From assembly GCA_000181795.3 (NCBI GenBank), contig CM012955.1, positions 1,683,010 through 1,747,009 on the forward strand: DNA of 64,000 nucleotides. Reading direction: 5' to 3'. Origin of the DNA: Trichinella spiralis (Eukaryota > Nematoda > Enoplea > Trichinellida > Trichinellidae). The notes beneath the pieces are model-generated. The model searched no databases and was not told the origin of the DNA. It saw only the letters and a list, made by a program, of their open reading frames with translations. The position numbers and the translations under genes were made by a program. Shown in pieces: positions 29,575-40,775 of the stretch (positions are counted from its first letter, which is position 1; every line of letters begins with the position of its first letter).

Positions 29575-30211
29575 GAACGATAACCAGTGATTAAACATGT
29601 ATTATTGATGTGTAAGTTAGGGAATAGCCTTACGCATTATTTTTAATTGTTGTGAATTGTTTAAATATTTAATTGTAATGAATGCACTGAACTGAAATGT
29701 GAAGCATATTTTATGCTATTAGTAGTGTTCATTTCTATTGTAGTAATGGGTTATTATTTTTTCGGTGCATTTAGTTGTCATTCTTGGAAAAAAATAAAAA
29801 TTGTGTGTAAATTGTTGCATTTTTGAAAAATAATTCATTGATTCTGAATGTAAACATGTTCTGCATTAAAATTCGAATGAAATGTTCCTAAAATTGAAAA
29901 CTTTCTAGATTTAATTTTCATCTCATCAAATAATAATCATTGCACAACATACAAATAGTACTTTAAATGTTTTCATGACAAGTTTCTGCATTTCATTCAG
30001 CGACCATTCAATTAAGTGTGCATTACGATTTTACAATTATCAAATTTGAATTGAAGAATAACTTCGAAATAAATTAAACTCTATCAGTGTCATTTTGTTT
30101 AAAGTTGTCAATGCTAACGTGTTATTTTAAACGTAAAATTGTTTAAAGTGTAGGCAACGTTTTTGTTTGCTAGAGCAGTTTTCTTCAGTTGTTCTCCAAC
30201 GACGATACAGA
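29575..30211. other. 3' flank of the 526 aa gene and upstream of a small ORF
   Basis: 637 bases, AT-rich. It contains the poly(A) signal near 29793 and a possible splice acceptor (GATACAG) directly before the next ATG. Nothing else was recognised. Confidence 0.5.
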
Positions 30212-30439
30212 ATGTTGCTTCCAATCCTGAGGTTCAAGCAAAGTGCTCTCGCTTTGGCCTGGTGTGGTATCCTGTGCGTCTGCTTCGCACTGGGATATTG
30301 GATTTCCAGAAGAATAATGACGGAATTCGGTAAAAAGAACAGGAAGATACTCATTTTTCCCACTGGTGACAATGTGCTTTACGATCCAGCTTCACCAGGT
30401 TACACGACGCCGTTGTTAGGCGTCGAATTGTCACAGTAA
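30212..30439 (+). CDS. Small single-pass membrane protein, unrecognised
   Basis: 75 aa from the ATG at 30212. The open frame extends further upstream only through a TTG codon, so the ATG is preferred. Residues about 11-29 form one hydrophobic segment (SALALAWCGILCVCFALGY) with basic residues on both sides, followed by a short hydrophilic tail ending in PASPGYTTPLLGVELSQ. The base composition is richer in G+C than the flanks, as expected for coding DNA. A poly(A) signal AATAAA lies near 30590. A splice-acceptor-like CAG sits immediately before the ATG, so there may be a 5' exon or a spliced leader. It looks like a small organelle or ER membrane protein, but I cannot name it. Confidence 0.6.
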   Translation: MLLPILRFKQSALALAWCGILCVCFALGYWISRRIMTEFGKKNRKILIFPTGDNVLYDPASPGYTTPLLGVELSQ

Positions 30440-31730
30440 AAAGATGTCATCAGAAGATCATTTAATCTACTGACCCAAGAAGCCAGTCATGGTTTCTTAT
30501 CGAATCATTTTTATCAAAGTCATTCCACGAAAAGGTTTTGGTGAATTCATTCAAATACTCTTATTGTATTATTGTTAAAAATTATTGAAAATAAATGTCA
30601 TTGTATTTTGTTTTGTTTTGAAATAAGTTTAATAAAAATTTTCAAATTTCAAAGCATCGGTATGTAAATAAATATCTGTCTTGAAATCAACAGTTTGCGG
30701 TTACGATTTGAAAACAAAAATCCAAACGTTGAAATAGTAAGAAATTATAAAAGTTTTTACGTATAAGTATACTGTAATTTCAGGTAATGAAGAATTAAAT
30801 ATGTTTGAACTGTTCGTGAAACGCAGTTGGTTCTGCAATGCAGTTTCATAATATTATATAAATATAGGTCTACAAATTCAAATTTGAATGAAATTAAAGT
30901 TAAATTCATTTTTCCTAACATGTGTAGACATAGTTCAGCCGCTGCATGTTACATTGTTTTTCTTATGTTGCTGGAGTAGTTTTACAAATTGCTAAAGTAG
31001 TCTTCAATATGGCGGAATTATCGTCAATTTTGTTTTCATAATCCAAATACGATCGTCAAAAGTAAGCATGGATAAGAAGAAAGCATTTCAAGCAAAGAAT
31101 AATTATTGTTAATAGAATCTGTTTTCTGATGCTGATGACAGTAGATTTTGCAACAGTTTGGTTTGTTCCAATGTGTGACAAAGAAGTTCAGTTCGATTAG
31201 AAAAGAAAATAAATCAAAATTTGAGAAATAAATTCTTTCTCAGTTGGTCAAAAAATTAACTGAAAAATTGAGAAAAAGATAATTCAGCTCAACTGACTGA
31301 TGTTCAAAAAATGTCGCTGTTTACTTTTTTAATCCTTGAAAATCATTATTTAATTGTACTTTTGAGCAGATTAAATTTTGCTCATTTTTATTAAAAAATT
31401 AATATTCTAAAGTAAGCAATTGTTGATTTGAAAAAGTATTATGACTCTACAAAACTCTACGTAGAAAAAAAACAAAAGAAGAAAAAAAAGAATAACAAAA
31501 AAGCAGCACATATTTGCAACAATAGCCCGGGGTTTATGAATTTTAGTGGAAAAAAATCGCCCGTAGTTTTGCATCATTTTATTGTTCAATTTAAACACGT
31601 CTGTTGATTTTTTGTATTGAAAAAACCTTGCCTACAGTGTAAATAGGCACCGAAAACAGAACGAATGTACTGTAGGTTAAGTTTTGTCTTGGCTTTTGCA
31701 AGGGGGGAAGGAAAATTTGGAAACTAAAGT
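30440..31730. other. Intergenic region
   Basis: AT-rich DNA between the small membrane-protein gene and the 3' end of MTRES1. Apart from the poly(A) signal near 30590 I see no gene, structured RNA or repeat. Confidence 0.5.
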
Positions 31731-32578
31731 TCAAACGTAAGACGCGTATTCGTTAACAGTCAGTCGTTTCCATCGACGGGCTACAATGCTCAGCTTGCTT
31801 CCAACTTTCGTATTGGAAAACTGTAACAATATCAATCTTGACACATCGACAAACTTTTCACACTCTGAACTTCGACCCAACAGCACATCAATCGTATCTC
31901 TGCTGCAAACCTTAAAATTAACATTACTATCAAATTGATATTTTCTTTTTAAAATGAATACTTTCCATACTTCATAGCCTTTTTTGAAAACTCTCTCACC
32001 GTTAACAAACACCTTCCCTTCCAAGATGAAATCTGTCGCAATTCTATACATACACATACACACACACATATATATATATATATACAATGAAAACAATCTT
32101 TTAAAACTACACCGATTAATTGATACATTAATAGAAATGTTTACAAAATGGAAAACTTTCGCACTTTTTGCTCAAGCCAAAACCAGCTTTAACAACCGAA
32201 TCAAGCCGTGGATTGAAAATATTCATTCTGATTTTTGTAGAGCCGGCGTATTCTTCATCCTCGTCGTTGTCGCCACTTTCGTTTGCACTGGTCGCGCTTT
32301 CGTCTTCATATTCTTCTTCATTGTCTTCATCCTACAAAAAATACATCTCCTCATTTGAATAATTAATAAACTTTTTTTTTGAAAGAGCTAACTTTTCCAT
32401 GATAAAATTTTCGTTTTTTGAAAACCGTTGCACTGCAGCAAACTAATCTGCAGCAAGGAATTTGTCGACTTGCCCTTTGTTCGGTTTGAATTGAAGCCGT
32501 AAACCAAGAAGCGATCAGTTGATTCTGCTTCCACAAAACACGCTGGTTGAACATTCGCCGAAATCCAAAGCGTAGCAT
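31731..32578 (-). CDS. MTRES1: Mitochondrial transcription rescue factor 1 (S4-like RNA-binding domain)
   Basis: Mitochondrial matrix RNA-binding protein. The human homologue (C6orf203) supports mitochondrial transcription and ribosome rescue. Four exons: 32578-32393, 32331-32165, 32043-31971, 31910-31731, giving 201 aa. The start is the ATG at 32578; the frame runs a few codons further up only to a TTG. The N-terminus (MLRFGFRRMFNQRV) is basic and amphipathic, as in a mitochondrial presequence. A Glu/Asp-rich linker (DEDNEEEYEDES) follows, as in the human protein. The S4-like domain spans about residues 93-190: RLDSVVKAGFGLSKK, ATDFILEGKVFVNGERV, RDTIDVLLG and VARRWKRL. A CCAG splice acceptor lies four bases before the ATG. 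The gene begins 144 bases after the eEFSec stop on the same strand, which suggests an operon or at least tandem transcription. Confidence 0.88.
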
Positions 32579-32722
32579 CCGGCTGGAATTCAATTAGATC
32601 GAATAAAAAATAAGAACATTTCATCAATCATCAATATAATTGGTCAAAGCGGATCAAACCAGCGGGAAATGGAAATTTAATAAAATGATAAACATTTATT
32701 ATTACTGAGAAAAGTGGTTTTT

Positions 32723-34354
32723 TTATTGTACAATTGACTTCTGCGAATCGAATACACTAGTTCGAAATTCCAACAGGACAGTACGTGAGCTTTGGTCAGT
32801 GTTAGCCGACGGTGGGGTGACCGCTTGCATGAACTGTTGCTCGCTGAGAGGATTTGAAAAGCGAACTTTAATTTTGCCACTTTTACCAAACCAGCCTTCT
32901 ATGCGGCCTTCAGTTCTGTGCTCGTCCAACAGCGTCACTTTGCAACCGACAAACGGCACCAGGCTAGAAGTTTTGCCGAACATGCCTCGCACAGCTACAG
33001 TATGCTGATCGAGAACATTGCATATTGTACCTCGTTTGATTTTCCTCTTGAAAACGGGCAACTTTTTCAACCACTCATCAGTGGCCATCATGTGCAACAG
33101 TTGACCGTGAAAAGCGATCCGACATGTGCTCACTTCCAACGGTTGGTCCAATTTCGACGCGATGTACTGGGCTTGATTGAAGCACAAAATCGCCTGCTCA
33201 AACTGAACCACCGCATATCTGTGCAAAGGATGCGACAAGTCGCCGGTGTCGGCCAAATTTGCATCTTCTTGTTTCAAATAATTGCTTTCCCACGCAAATT
33301 GACCTGGCTCCGTGGAGCAGCGGCACTTGTCCGGCTCGCAGTGGAAAAAGATAAATTTGCCAATTACCGTCTCGTAGCCGACAGTGACGTGAAATTTGCT
33401 GTTGCTAAGCAACGGATGCTTGTAATGGGCGACTGCAGAAACCGACACAACGCCGTACTGGATTTTTTGCATACAATTCGCCTCGCACACCACGCCACGT
33501 TCCAGGCGACTGGTGTCGAATTGGGCAACGCAAATTCCAGCTCGACTTCCCTGAGCAATGCTTTCGACGGCTTTGTGGAATATTTGAATTGATTTGATTT
33601 TTCGCTTTTCGTTCAACGTTGGAATTTCAACGACCGACTTCACACCAACCGATCCACTGATCACCGTGCCGGTCAGCACTGTGCCCTGCCCTTTGATATT
33701 GAAGCAGTGGTCAACGTAGAAGAGAAATTTCCCCTCGGCCGAACGATCTGGACAATAGACTTGGTCGACCAGGCGGTCAATCAGTGTTTTCAATGTTTGT
33801 GATTTTTCCTCTTCGTCCAAAGCTGACACTGGAACCATAGGAACGTCGGCAAATGAAGTATTTTGCAAAGTTTTACGCAGGCGTCGTTGGAATTTCTCTA
33901 TTTTTGCCGCTTTAGCATCATTTGGTAGAAGATCAATTTTGTTCAGCGCTATCAGCATACGTTTTGGGCAAGTTATATCGGCCAGAACGATACATTCGGC
34001 TGTTTGAGGTTGAATACCTTTGCAAATATCGATAACAAGCAACACCATGTCCATAATTCGAGATCCACCTATTACAGTACGAAAAAGTGAACCATGACCA
34101 GGACAGTCGACCAGCGTTATTTGCAATGTATCATAGTCAGAGAATTTCGATTCTTTATTTTTCAGCTTCTCTGGAATGTCAACCGAAAATGACGAAAATC
34201 CAAGATCTAAAGTTATACCCCGTTGCTTGCTCTGAGGATGTTTGTCAAAGGCGGCAGTACTGGCGATGGTGCTCAACGCTTTCGCCAATGTTGTTTTGCC
34301 CGAGTCGACGTGACCCATAATGCCAACGTTAAAATTGAACGTTCTCTCCGCCAT
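32723..34354 (-). CDS. EEFSEC: Selenocysteine-specific elongation factor eEFSec
   Basis: Translational GTPase that delivers Sec-tRNA to UGA codons of selenoprotein mRNAs. Single exon, 543 aa (human 596). The G domain has GHVDSGKT (residues 13-20), the switch I region QRGITLDLGFSSF, DCPGH, and NKIDLL. Domains 2 and 3 show VDHCFNIKGQGTVLTGT and CRIAFHGQLLH. The selenocysteine-factor-specific domain 4 ends VLLEFRTSVFDSQKSIVQ, matching the human C-terminus. The shortening relative to human lies mainly in linkers. Its presence implies that the organism still makes at least one selenoprotein. Poly(A) signals overlap and closely follow the stop (near 32720 and 32695). MTRES1 starts 144 bases downstream. 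The lack of introns contrasts with most neighbours. Confidence 0.97.
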   Translation of the reverse strand: MAERTFNFNVGIMGHVDSGKTTLAKALSTIASTAAFDKHPQSKQRGITLDLGFSSFSVDIPEKLKNKESKFSDYDTLQITLVDCPGHGSLFRTVIGGSRIMDMVLLVIDICKGIQPQTAECIVLADITCPKRMLIALNKIDLLPNDAKAAKIEKFQRRLRKTLQNTSFADVPMVPVSALDEEEKSQTLKTLIDRLVDQVYCPDRSAEGKFLFYVDHCFNIKGQGTVLTGTVISGSVGVKSVVEIPTLNEKRKIKSIQIFHKAVESIAQGSRAGICVAQFDTSRLERGVVCEANCMQKIQYGVVSVSAVAHYKHPLLSNSKFHVTVGYETVIGKFIFFHCEPDKCRCSTEPGQFAWESNYLKQEDANLADTGDLSHPLHRYAVVQFEQAILCFNQAQYIASKLDQPLEVSTCRIAFHGQLLHMMATDEWLKKLPVFKRKIKRGTICNVLDQHTVAVRGMFGKTSSLVPFVGCKVTLLDEHRTEGRIEGWFGKSGKIKVRFSNPLSEQQFMQAVTPPSANTDQSSRTVLLEFRTSVFDSQKSIVQ

Positions 34355-35325
34355 TTCGTGGGAGCAATCCTACCACCAGTCTACAATAAAACTTGAACAA
34401 CTAATTGAACAGAACAGCAATGAAAATGTCGATTCTCGTAAAACTGAAAAACCCGCAGTTGCTTTACTGCAGATTTTTTTTGTTACAAAATTTAAAAACT
34501 CTCAAGCAAATCACCTTTGCAAATTCATTCAAAATTTACAAACTTCCATCTCTACTCGCACCAGAAATGTATATCGTATGACCCGTTTTTGCGTCCAACT
34601 TTATTTCGAAATATTCATTTGTTCTTAACATCAGCTACAGCAACTGCTATTTGCAACTTTGTTTGACACAACTAGCTAAATGTTATCTTACTTGATTTTT
34701 CAATTTTATTTCGATAACTAAAAATATTTTGTTTTATAAAAGAAATTCTTAAATGGAAAAAGAAAAAAAATACGTGGACAGTACAAATAAAAAATCAAGG
34801 TTAAACTCTTGTTGTACAGTAAGCAATACGAGAGTAATTGCTATGAAAATGAAATGAGATTTTTTAAATTTATTTCGTATATTTCATATTAATTTTGAAA
34901 AATATGTGCAACTAAATTAACAGTGATAAGATTAAAATATCGAAAATTCATTTGCAAATTATATTATTCATATTTTTAATGTTCATTACAGATGCATAAA
35001 TCATTTTTTATATAATTTAATACCTTTCACATGCATAAAATATTTAGATTAACAGTGTATTTCAGAATGCTATTTAAAATTAATTTGCAAAAGAACAAGC
35101 AAACACGATTAAGCAGTTCGGAGATACGCGATACTAGAAACATAAATGGCAATCGTTCTTTGCTTTTACTAGAAAAAAAATACACATACAAAACGCATCA
35201 ACAAACTATTTTTACTGTAATCAACCCATAAAAAAGTTCAACTTATATAAAACAACCGGAATAGAAATTTTGTACTAACTACGGGATAAAAATCACTTCC
35301 GAGTTTTCTCCGAAAAGCATATTCA
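34355..35325. other. Intergenic region upstream of eEFSec
   Basis: 971 bases between the eEFSec start and the golgin-84 3' end, both on the minus strand. Frames at 34320-34628 and 35031-35231 overlap other genes or look random. No motif was recognised. Confidence 0.5.
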
Positions 35326-38171
35326 TCAAAGTGCTGACGAAGATGGCACTGGAGTTGTTAACATATATTCCTTTTCGTGCATTTCAGGAGTGTAAGTGCA
35401 TAAAACAAACAACACCCAGAAGTGAAGTAAAATCTGAAATTGAAACTTCATTTTTAAATAACATTATACAATCATAATATGCATACCACATAGAACATGA
35501 ACATAAATCGTGACAGCGGGTATCCAAGTAAAACCGATTCCAACCATTCTCTAAAATCCAAAATAAATAGATAGAGTAAGGTTTTCACACAAAATAACAA
35601 ACATATGCATTAATATTCTTACGTAAAAGCAAACAGCCTTAAAATAACAGTATTATATACAGCTATCAACTGACTGTTCATCAAACAACTGGGAACGCGT
35701 AATCGATTCGCTAAAAATATCAAAATGTAATTTCTTATTTTAATAAATGCTTTCAAATTGCCGCTTACTGTATTTCGAGAATGAATCGAGCTTACGATAA
35801 CCGTGATAACGAGCTGTTGAGTCACAGTCTACAGATGTAGCCTGAAATGAATAACATATTAAAGATACATTATCAAAAAAAATCCATTTACTTCTAGCCG
35901 TTGTAGTTGAAACTGCATTGCTTGCCTTTCAATTTCCATCTGTTCAATAATATTTTGTTTTCTAATTAAATTATCCATCAAACTTTTAATACGCGAAGAA
36001 GAATCACCATTTGTGCACTGCTTATTAAGAACAACTGAAATCTGCAAGAAATATAACGCATAAGAAAGCATTAATTACCAAAAATATCGTCATAATGCAA
36101 ATTCATACTTCTCTAGTTAAACGGTCAATTTCTTTGTCTTTTTCTTTTAGTTTCAATTCCAAAGTTTCTTGTACTTCGTGCAACTCTGAACGAGCCGTAT
36201 GTAACTGCTAAAAAAAACTATATGGCTGCAAAGTTTCGTATTGAATAAAAGGTATTAAAAGAGATCATACTTGCTGAAGTTCAGAAATTTTCATACGATA
36301 CTGAACCGACTGCATGCTTTCCAAATGCAGCTGATCTTCGAGATGCTGAACTTGATTCATCAATTGTTGCTGTTCAGCCAAAAAACGTGCTTCTAAATCC
36401 TAAAATAAAACTCAACATATAATACAAAAATAATAAAAGTACAAAAATAATTCTTTAATACAGCCTGATTTTTCAACTGATCCAATTGAACATTTGCTTC
36501 TAGTGAAGACTGTTGCAACAAATCGGGTTCCGCTTCTGGTGCATCAATAACATCCAAAGCCGCAGTACTTTCAGCGTTGTTCGCGTGTTTTAAAGCATCT
36601 TCTTTCAAACTTTCAATCATTTTTTCTTTAAACTAAAAACTGCAAAATTGTAATAGATATAAAAAGAATATACAGCATACGAAACACAACGAACAAAATA
36701 TTTCTAGTCATCACCTGCAAAATGTGATTTGCTTTTCCTTTATATATTTCAAATTCACTTCTCGCCGCTTCCAGTTCAACTTTCATCTGTGCTAACTGTT
36801 TTTCCATAGCATTATTCTTCACTAAAAGCAATGTAAATTTATCACAAATAAACACAAATCACAATGCATACTTTTCTCCTCGTGTAAATTACACAGAGAA
36901 TCTTTCAACTTCTCCACAGTTTTTACATTTTCATTTTCCATAATTTGCGTCGAAGCTAATATTTGTCGCTAAAATGTTAAAAAATATAAACAATGCGCCT
37001 AAATGATTTCACATTTTACTTCAATTTTACATTAGCGTAAAATCTACTGCATTGATTATTTAATATTTCTTCAAAAGCTAGCATTTATGTGAAGCTTTTT
37101 ACGAACCTCTTTTTCCTTAAATGCTTTTCTTTCGTATTCAAGTGACGACTGCAGATTGCTGATTTGTACATTCAAATTGTTGATCATAAAAAAAGAATCT
37201 TCTTTCAATTCTCTGAATTCATAAAAATATGCAAACATATTCCCGCTTTAATTATAAATAATACATACTTTTCCAATTCAACTTCATCACGTTCAGTTTT
37301 CTTTTGTAATGCATGCTCCAATTCCTGCACGCGACGACGTAGCAAAGCAACCTGATTGTCCCTGGCTTCCTCTGATCGCAACATTTCTACTAAAATTTCA
37401 CAATGCACAGCAATTCGAATACTCTTGCTATACTTCAAACTGTGCTAAGAACAAGCTTAGTCCAGAGTTAAGTTACATTTGTATTATATGTAAATAAAAG
37501 CATTAAAGGCTGCAACCTGGCATGCTTTCAACATTTCCAAACTGCCCTCTAGTTTGTCCAGAAAGCCGAGAACAAGCACTGCCATCACTAGACTGACGGC
37601 TGTGGGTATGATAAAATCGATTATTCTGATTTTGGTCTTGTAATAATTCAAAAGTCATCAAGTCAGGTGTCTGTGACTTTGAAGGTACACTTGAAGTCGC
37701 AGATGAATAGCCGGAACTTCTGAAAGATGGCCACAATAAACAACAAATATTTCAAAAGTATATAATCAAAGTATAACAAGTGGTTCATGCAGAAATCTAT
37801 TGTAACAAAACTATTCTAGAAAAATTTGTATTAAATGTGCAAGAATGCTCTGTTGCAGCGTACTCTAAAGAAACAAGCAAAAATACATAACAGTGCACTC
37901 TTGAAAACTGATTAAATGAATATTAATCAATTTCTTAGAAATCATCACAACTACTATAAAAAATACTGACGCACTTCTGATCATTTTTCAATAGCAATAA
38001 TTCATTTTCCGAATTGACTCTGGTAATGGCATCGCCTGCATTGCAAACAATTTTGATTTCATTCAGTTGTTGTGGTTGTAAACTGGGTTTCTGTAATTTT
38101 TTTGCTGCAATTTCATCTATTGACTCCAAAAAATTTTCAGCTTTATTTTTTAAATCTAGCAACCAAGCCAT
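35326..38171 (-). CDS. GOLGA5: Golgin-84 (GOLGA5), tail-anchored Golgi coiled-coil tether
   Basis: Golgi membrane tether for intra-Golgi transport and ribbon structure. Fourteen exons: 38171-37975, 37719-37517, 37389-37269, 37212-37107, 36968-36872, 36821-36715, 36632-36462, 36399-36271, 36207-36109, 36041-35892, 35841-35769, 35710-35623, 35550-35487, 35433-35326, giving 570 aa (human 731). The start MAWLLDLKNKAENFLESID matches the family N-terminus. A Ser/Gln-rich stretch is followed by about 300 residues of heptad coiled coil. Family landmarks are YKGKANHILQFKEKMIESLKE, RKQNIIEQMEIERQAMQFQLQRLE and NRLRVPS. The C-terminal membrane anchor reads YPLSRFMFMFYVILLHFWVLFVL and ends with the highly conserved TYTPEMH. 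Exon 11 has two possible in-phase donors (ends 35769 or 35796), so a 9-residue stretch is uncertain. The protein is shorter than human mainly in the N-terminal half. Confidence 0.92.
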
Positions 38172-39643
38172 ATATCACCTCGAATAAATAAAAACGACAC
38201 TACATACAGTATTTGATAAAGAAGTAGCAATTAGTGTAGAAGTGAATAAGAATGAATTAATATTTAATAAGTATATTGAGAATGAAGCGCAAAATTTAAT
38301 CAATTATGAAAAAAAAATATGTGCCTTTAATAATGACTATAAAACATTCTTTTTTTATAGAATTATAAAGGAAGAATGGCGATATTCTTCGTTTTTTTAG
38401 TAATAATAATTTTGCTTTTTAGCAATCCGTCTTCAAAAATACATAAATTTATTATCACACTATCACGGAAACCTGTTTCGGTGATACGGATTATTTGATT
38501 ATCATATAATTTTGCTCATTCTGAGCATATTTTTTACTGCACGATGTCTTTACGATTTACAAGTTTTATAAACTGTTTCAATTATAAATATTTTTTTCAG
38601 TTTTATTTTAATTATTTTTTTATTTCAGCTTATTTCAACATTGTTTTTCTTAGAGATTAACAAAATCTTACTAATCAAAATAAGTTACAAAAATTAATAC
38701 CGTATACCGCTATGAAGTATTATTTGAACGTGTGAATGAACTTTGCCATATAAATAAATATTTTTTGCAGATGTAATGAACGAAATGGCCTCCGTTATTT
38801 TCGAAGGTCAGTTATTGTAGTACTAGTGACAGCTGTGAAGCAACAGAGGAAGTGTTGTTTACTTGCATTATCTATAATTGAAAGACTGCCGATTCAGACA
38901 GATTGAATTGAAGCGACCGGACTACAATTAGATTGTTTTAAATATGAATTCGATAAACTGTTTATTAGACTGATCACTTAGAACAAAACTGCCATCAGTA
39001 TGTTGAAATAAATATCAATAATCAGACAAGTGTAAATATAAAGTTCCAATTGTGTTGATTCCATGTTTGAATCGGTCAGCTTGTGCATGTTTTCGCGCAT
39101 CTCGCACCAGTGGATCGCTCGTGAACTGCCGTTAGCCGTCAGACAAAATTTTTGTTGTGGCATTTATTTAGTGGACAAAATAATCCCTATACAAATAATT
39201 TTTTCGTTTATTGTCCAGCACTGAAACATGCTTGATTTGCGACGATAAATTTGGCGCTACTGTATCTACTGCCACCGTTGTTCAAATACTGCTTACTTGA
39301 CCCATTTTTTGTAAGCAGCTCAGCGCTTACATCATTCATTAAAATGTAATTTTTATATTTCTGTAGCTGTTTTGTTTATTCAATTAGACGGTTGATTTTT
39401 ATGAAAAGAATTGAAAATTAGTTTTTCAAGCAATGTCAGCTTTTAAAAAACAATTACTCTTGAAAATAAAAAGTTACTGTCGTGGATAACAGCGAGTATT
39501 TTTATGTTAATCCTGGCAACATTTTAATATAAGAGGGTTGTTTGTTATTTTGCGATATATTTCAGTCAAAATTGATTCACCTTTTCGAATTGTTAATTGG
39601 TTGAAAATTGTATTTTTTATAATCTGAATATATTAGACGAGTG
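38172..39643. promoter_or_regulatory. Divergent upstream region of golgin-84 and RPC9
   Basis: 1472 bases between two divergent starts, holding one candidate small minus-strand ORF (38978-39163, listed separately). Otherwise AT-rich, with no recognised factor sites. Confidence 0.45.
38978..39163 (-). CDS. Possible 61 aa tail-anchored peptide
   Basis: An ATG-initiated frame whose first 40 residues are polar (MPQQKFCLTANGSSRAIHWC...) and whose last 20 (LYIYTCLIIDIYFNILMAVLF) form one hydrophobic segment at the very C-terminus, as in tail-anchored proteins. The 5' half is richer in G+C than the surroundings. No family is recognised and no poly(A) signal or splice evidence settles it, so it may be a chance frame. 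Confidence 0.3.
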   Translation of the reverse strand: MPQQKFCLTANGSSRAIHWCEMRENMHKLTDSNMESTQLELYIYTCLIIDIYFNILMAVLF

Positions 39644-40003
39644 ATGTTCCAATGCTTGTCATCGAAGAATGTGACTGACAAAGAAGTTTACGAACGACTC
39701 AAAGAATACAGATCATCAGGTATTCCTTTGGGAATGGAATTCCGTACAGATCATTATTGGTTCTATTTTTTGACTTTTCCATGTGGTGAGAAAACTATGG
39801 AAGAAATGGCTGAAGCCGTGAAGGAGTTGAAATTGTTAGAATTAACAGAAGTGGAAATCGTGCAGATTATAAACCAGCGACCAACAACCATAGCCGAAAC
39901 TATGCCGTTATTTGAAGATCCAGACGTTAGAGAAGATAGTTTCTATGAGAAAATAATGGCAATAGTGGCCAAGTATTTGGGTGTGACTGGATTGTCAATT
40001 TGA
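39644..40003 (+). CDS. CRCP: DNA-directed RNA polymerase III subunit RPC9 (CRCP)
   Basis: Subunit of the Pol III stalk (partner of RPC8), needed for initiation on tRNA and 5S genes. In vertebrates the same protein is the CGRP-receptor component. Single exon, 119 aa. The ATG at 39644 is used; the preceding in-frame GTG is not a likely start. The N-terminal block (LSSKNVTDKEVYERLKEYR) matches the family's first helix. The HRDC-like domain follows: YFLTFPCGEKTMEEMAEAVKELKLLELTEVE, then IINQRPTTIAETMPLFED, equivalent to the human HRPVTAVEIQ region. It lacks the acidic tail of the human protein. An ATTAG acceptor lies eight bases before the ATG. It is convergent with SAYSD1, with 292 bases between the two stops. 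Confidence 0.88.
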   Translation: MFQCLSSKNVTDKEVYERLKEYRSSGIPLGMEFRTDHYWFYFLTFPCGEKTMEEMAEAVKELKLLELTEVEIVQIINQRPTTIAETMPLFEDPDVREDSFYEKIMAIVAKYLGVTGLSI

Positions 40004-40295
40004 TCAGCGAATGTAAAATGTTACATTGCATGTTTGCGATTTTTATTATAAAGTTCAAAATTAAAGATATGATTCAATTATACCGATTTGTTTATTGTAT
40101 AAGCGAAAATGTTATAAAGTTAAAAAGAAATTTCATGTAAAACAGCATGTTACAGCGTGAAGAGCTGTTTGTTTAATGCTTTTCTGCAAATTAATTATTA
40201 TAGTTGCACTTTTATTGACAAGTGATAAATTTTGCGACAATTTCAATTTCACATCTGTGCAAGGTTCAGCGTAATTATTGTAGGATTAGAATATT

Positions 40296-40775
40296 TTACA
40301 AAAATCCACCACTTCTGATAGCATCTTCAAAATGTTCAGCGGTCAGTTGGCCCGGTAACCGGGTACATTCTGGATTGAAAACTGAATAGGCACTCAGCTC
40401 GCCGCGTTTCTTTCGACGACGAGATGATGTATTGTACCAAATGAAGACAAAGCAAGACAACAGTGTATAGACGCATCCAAATTCAATCCACACCGCAACA
40501 GTTAGTAAAATGAGCCACACAAAAAGAATCTGAAACGCACGTTGTAATCTGTTTATAAAAGGAACATTCTCTTGTATTTCCTCTTCCTCATCATCATCAT
40601 CTTCTTCTTCATCTTCTATTACTTCGTGGCCAGTTCTTTCACTGTTTGTCAATTTTATGCCAAGAATTTTCTTTTTATCTTTTCCATTATTAAAATTACT
40701 GTTCAATTCTTGAAGAGTTGTTTTTCGAAAATTATCAAGCCGATTGCGCAAATTTTTCATCATTACAAAAGGCAT
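40296..40775 (-). CDS. SAYSD1: SAYSvFN domain-containing protein 1 (ER translocon quality control)
   Basis: Small ER membrane protein. The human homologue binds UFMylated ribosomes and helps clear stalled, translocation-clogging chains. Single exon, 159 aa, start ATG at 40775. The N-terminus is basic and polar (residues 1-50), followed by an acidic run of Glu/Asp (54-67). A hydrophobic hairpin spans about residues 82-112 (FQILFVWLILLTVAVWIEFG...). The diagnostic SAYSVFN motif is at residues 128-134, followed by P-x-C and LTAEHFEDAIR, all as in the family. Length is close to human (183 aa). The strong acidic stretch ahead of the membrane segment is more pronounced than I recall for the human protein. 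Confidence 0.93.
   Translation of the reverse strand: MPFVMMKNLRNRLDNFRKTTLQELNSNFNNGKDKKKILGIKLTNSERTGHEVIEDEEEDDDDEEEEIQENVPFINRLQRAFQILFVWLILLTVAVWIEFGCVYTLLSCFVFIWYNTSSRRRKKRGELSAYSVFNPECTRLPGQLTAEHFEDAIRSGGFL

Noticed and set aside
32918-33592. 224-residue plus-strand frame
   Set aside because: It is the antisense shadow of the eEFSec coding region.
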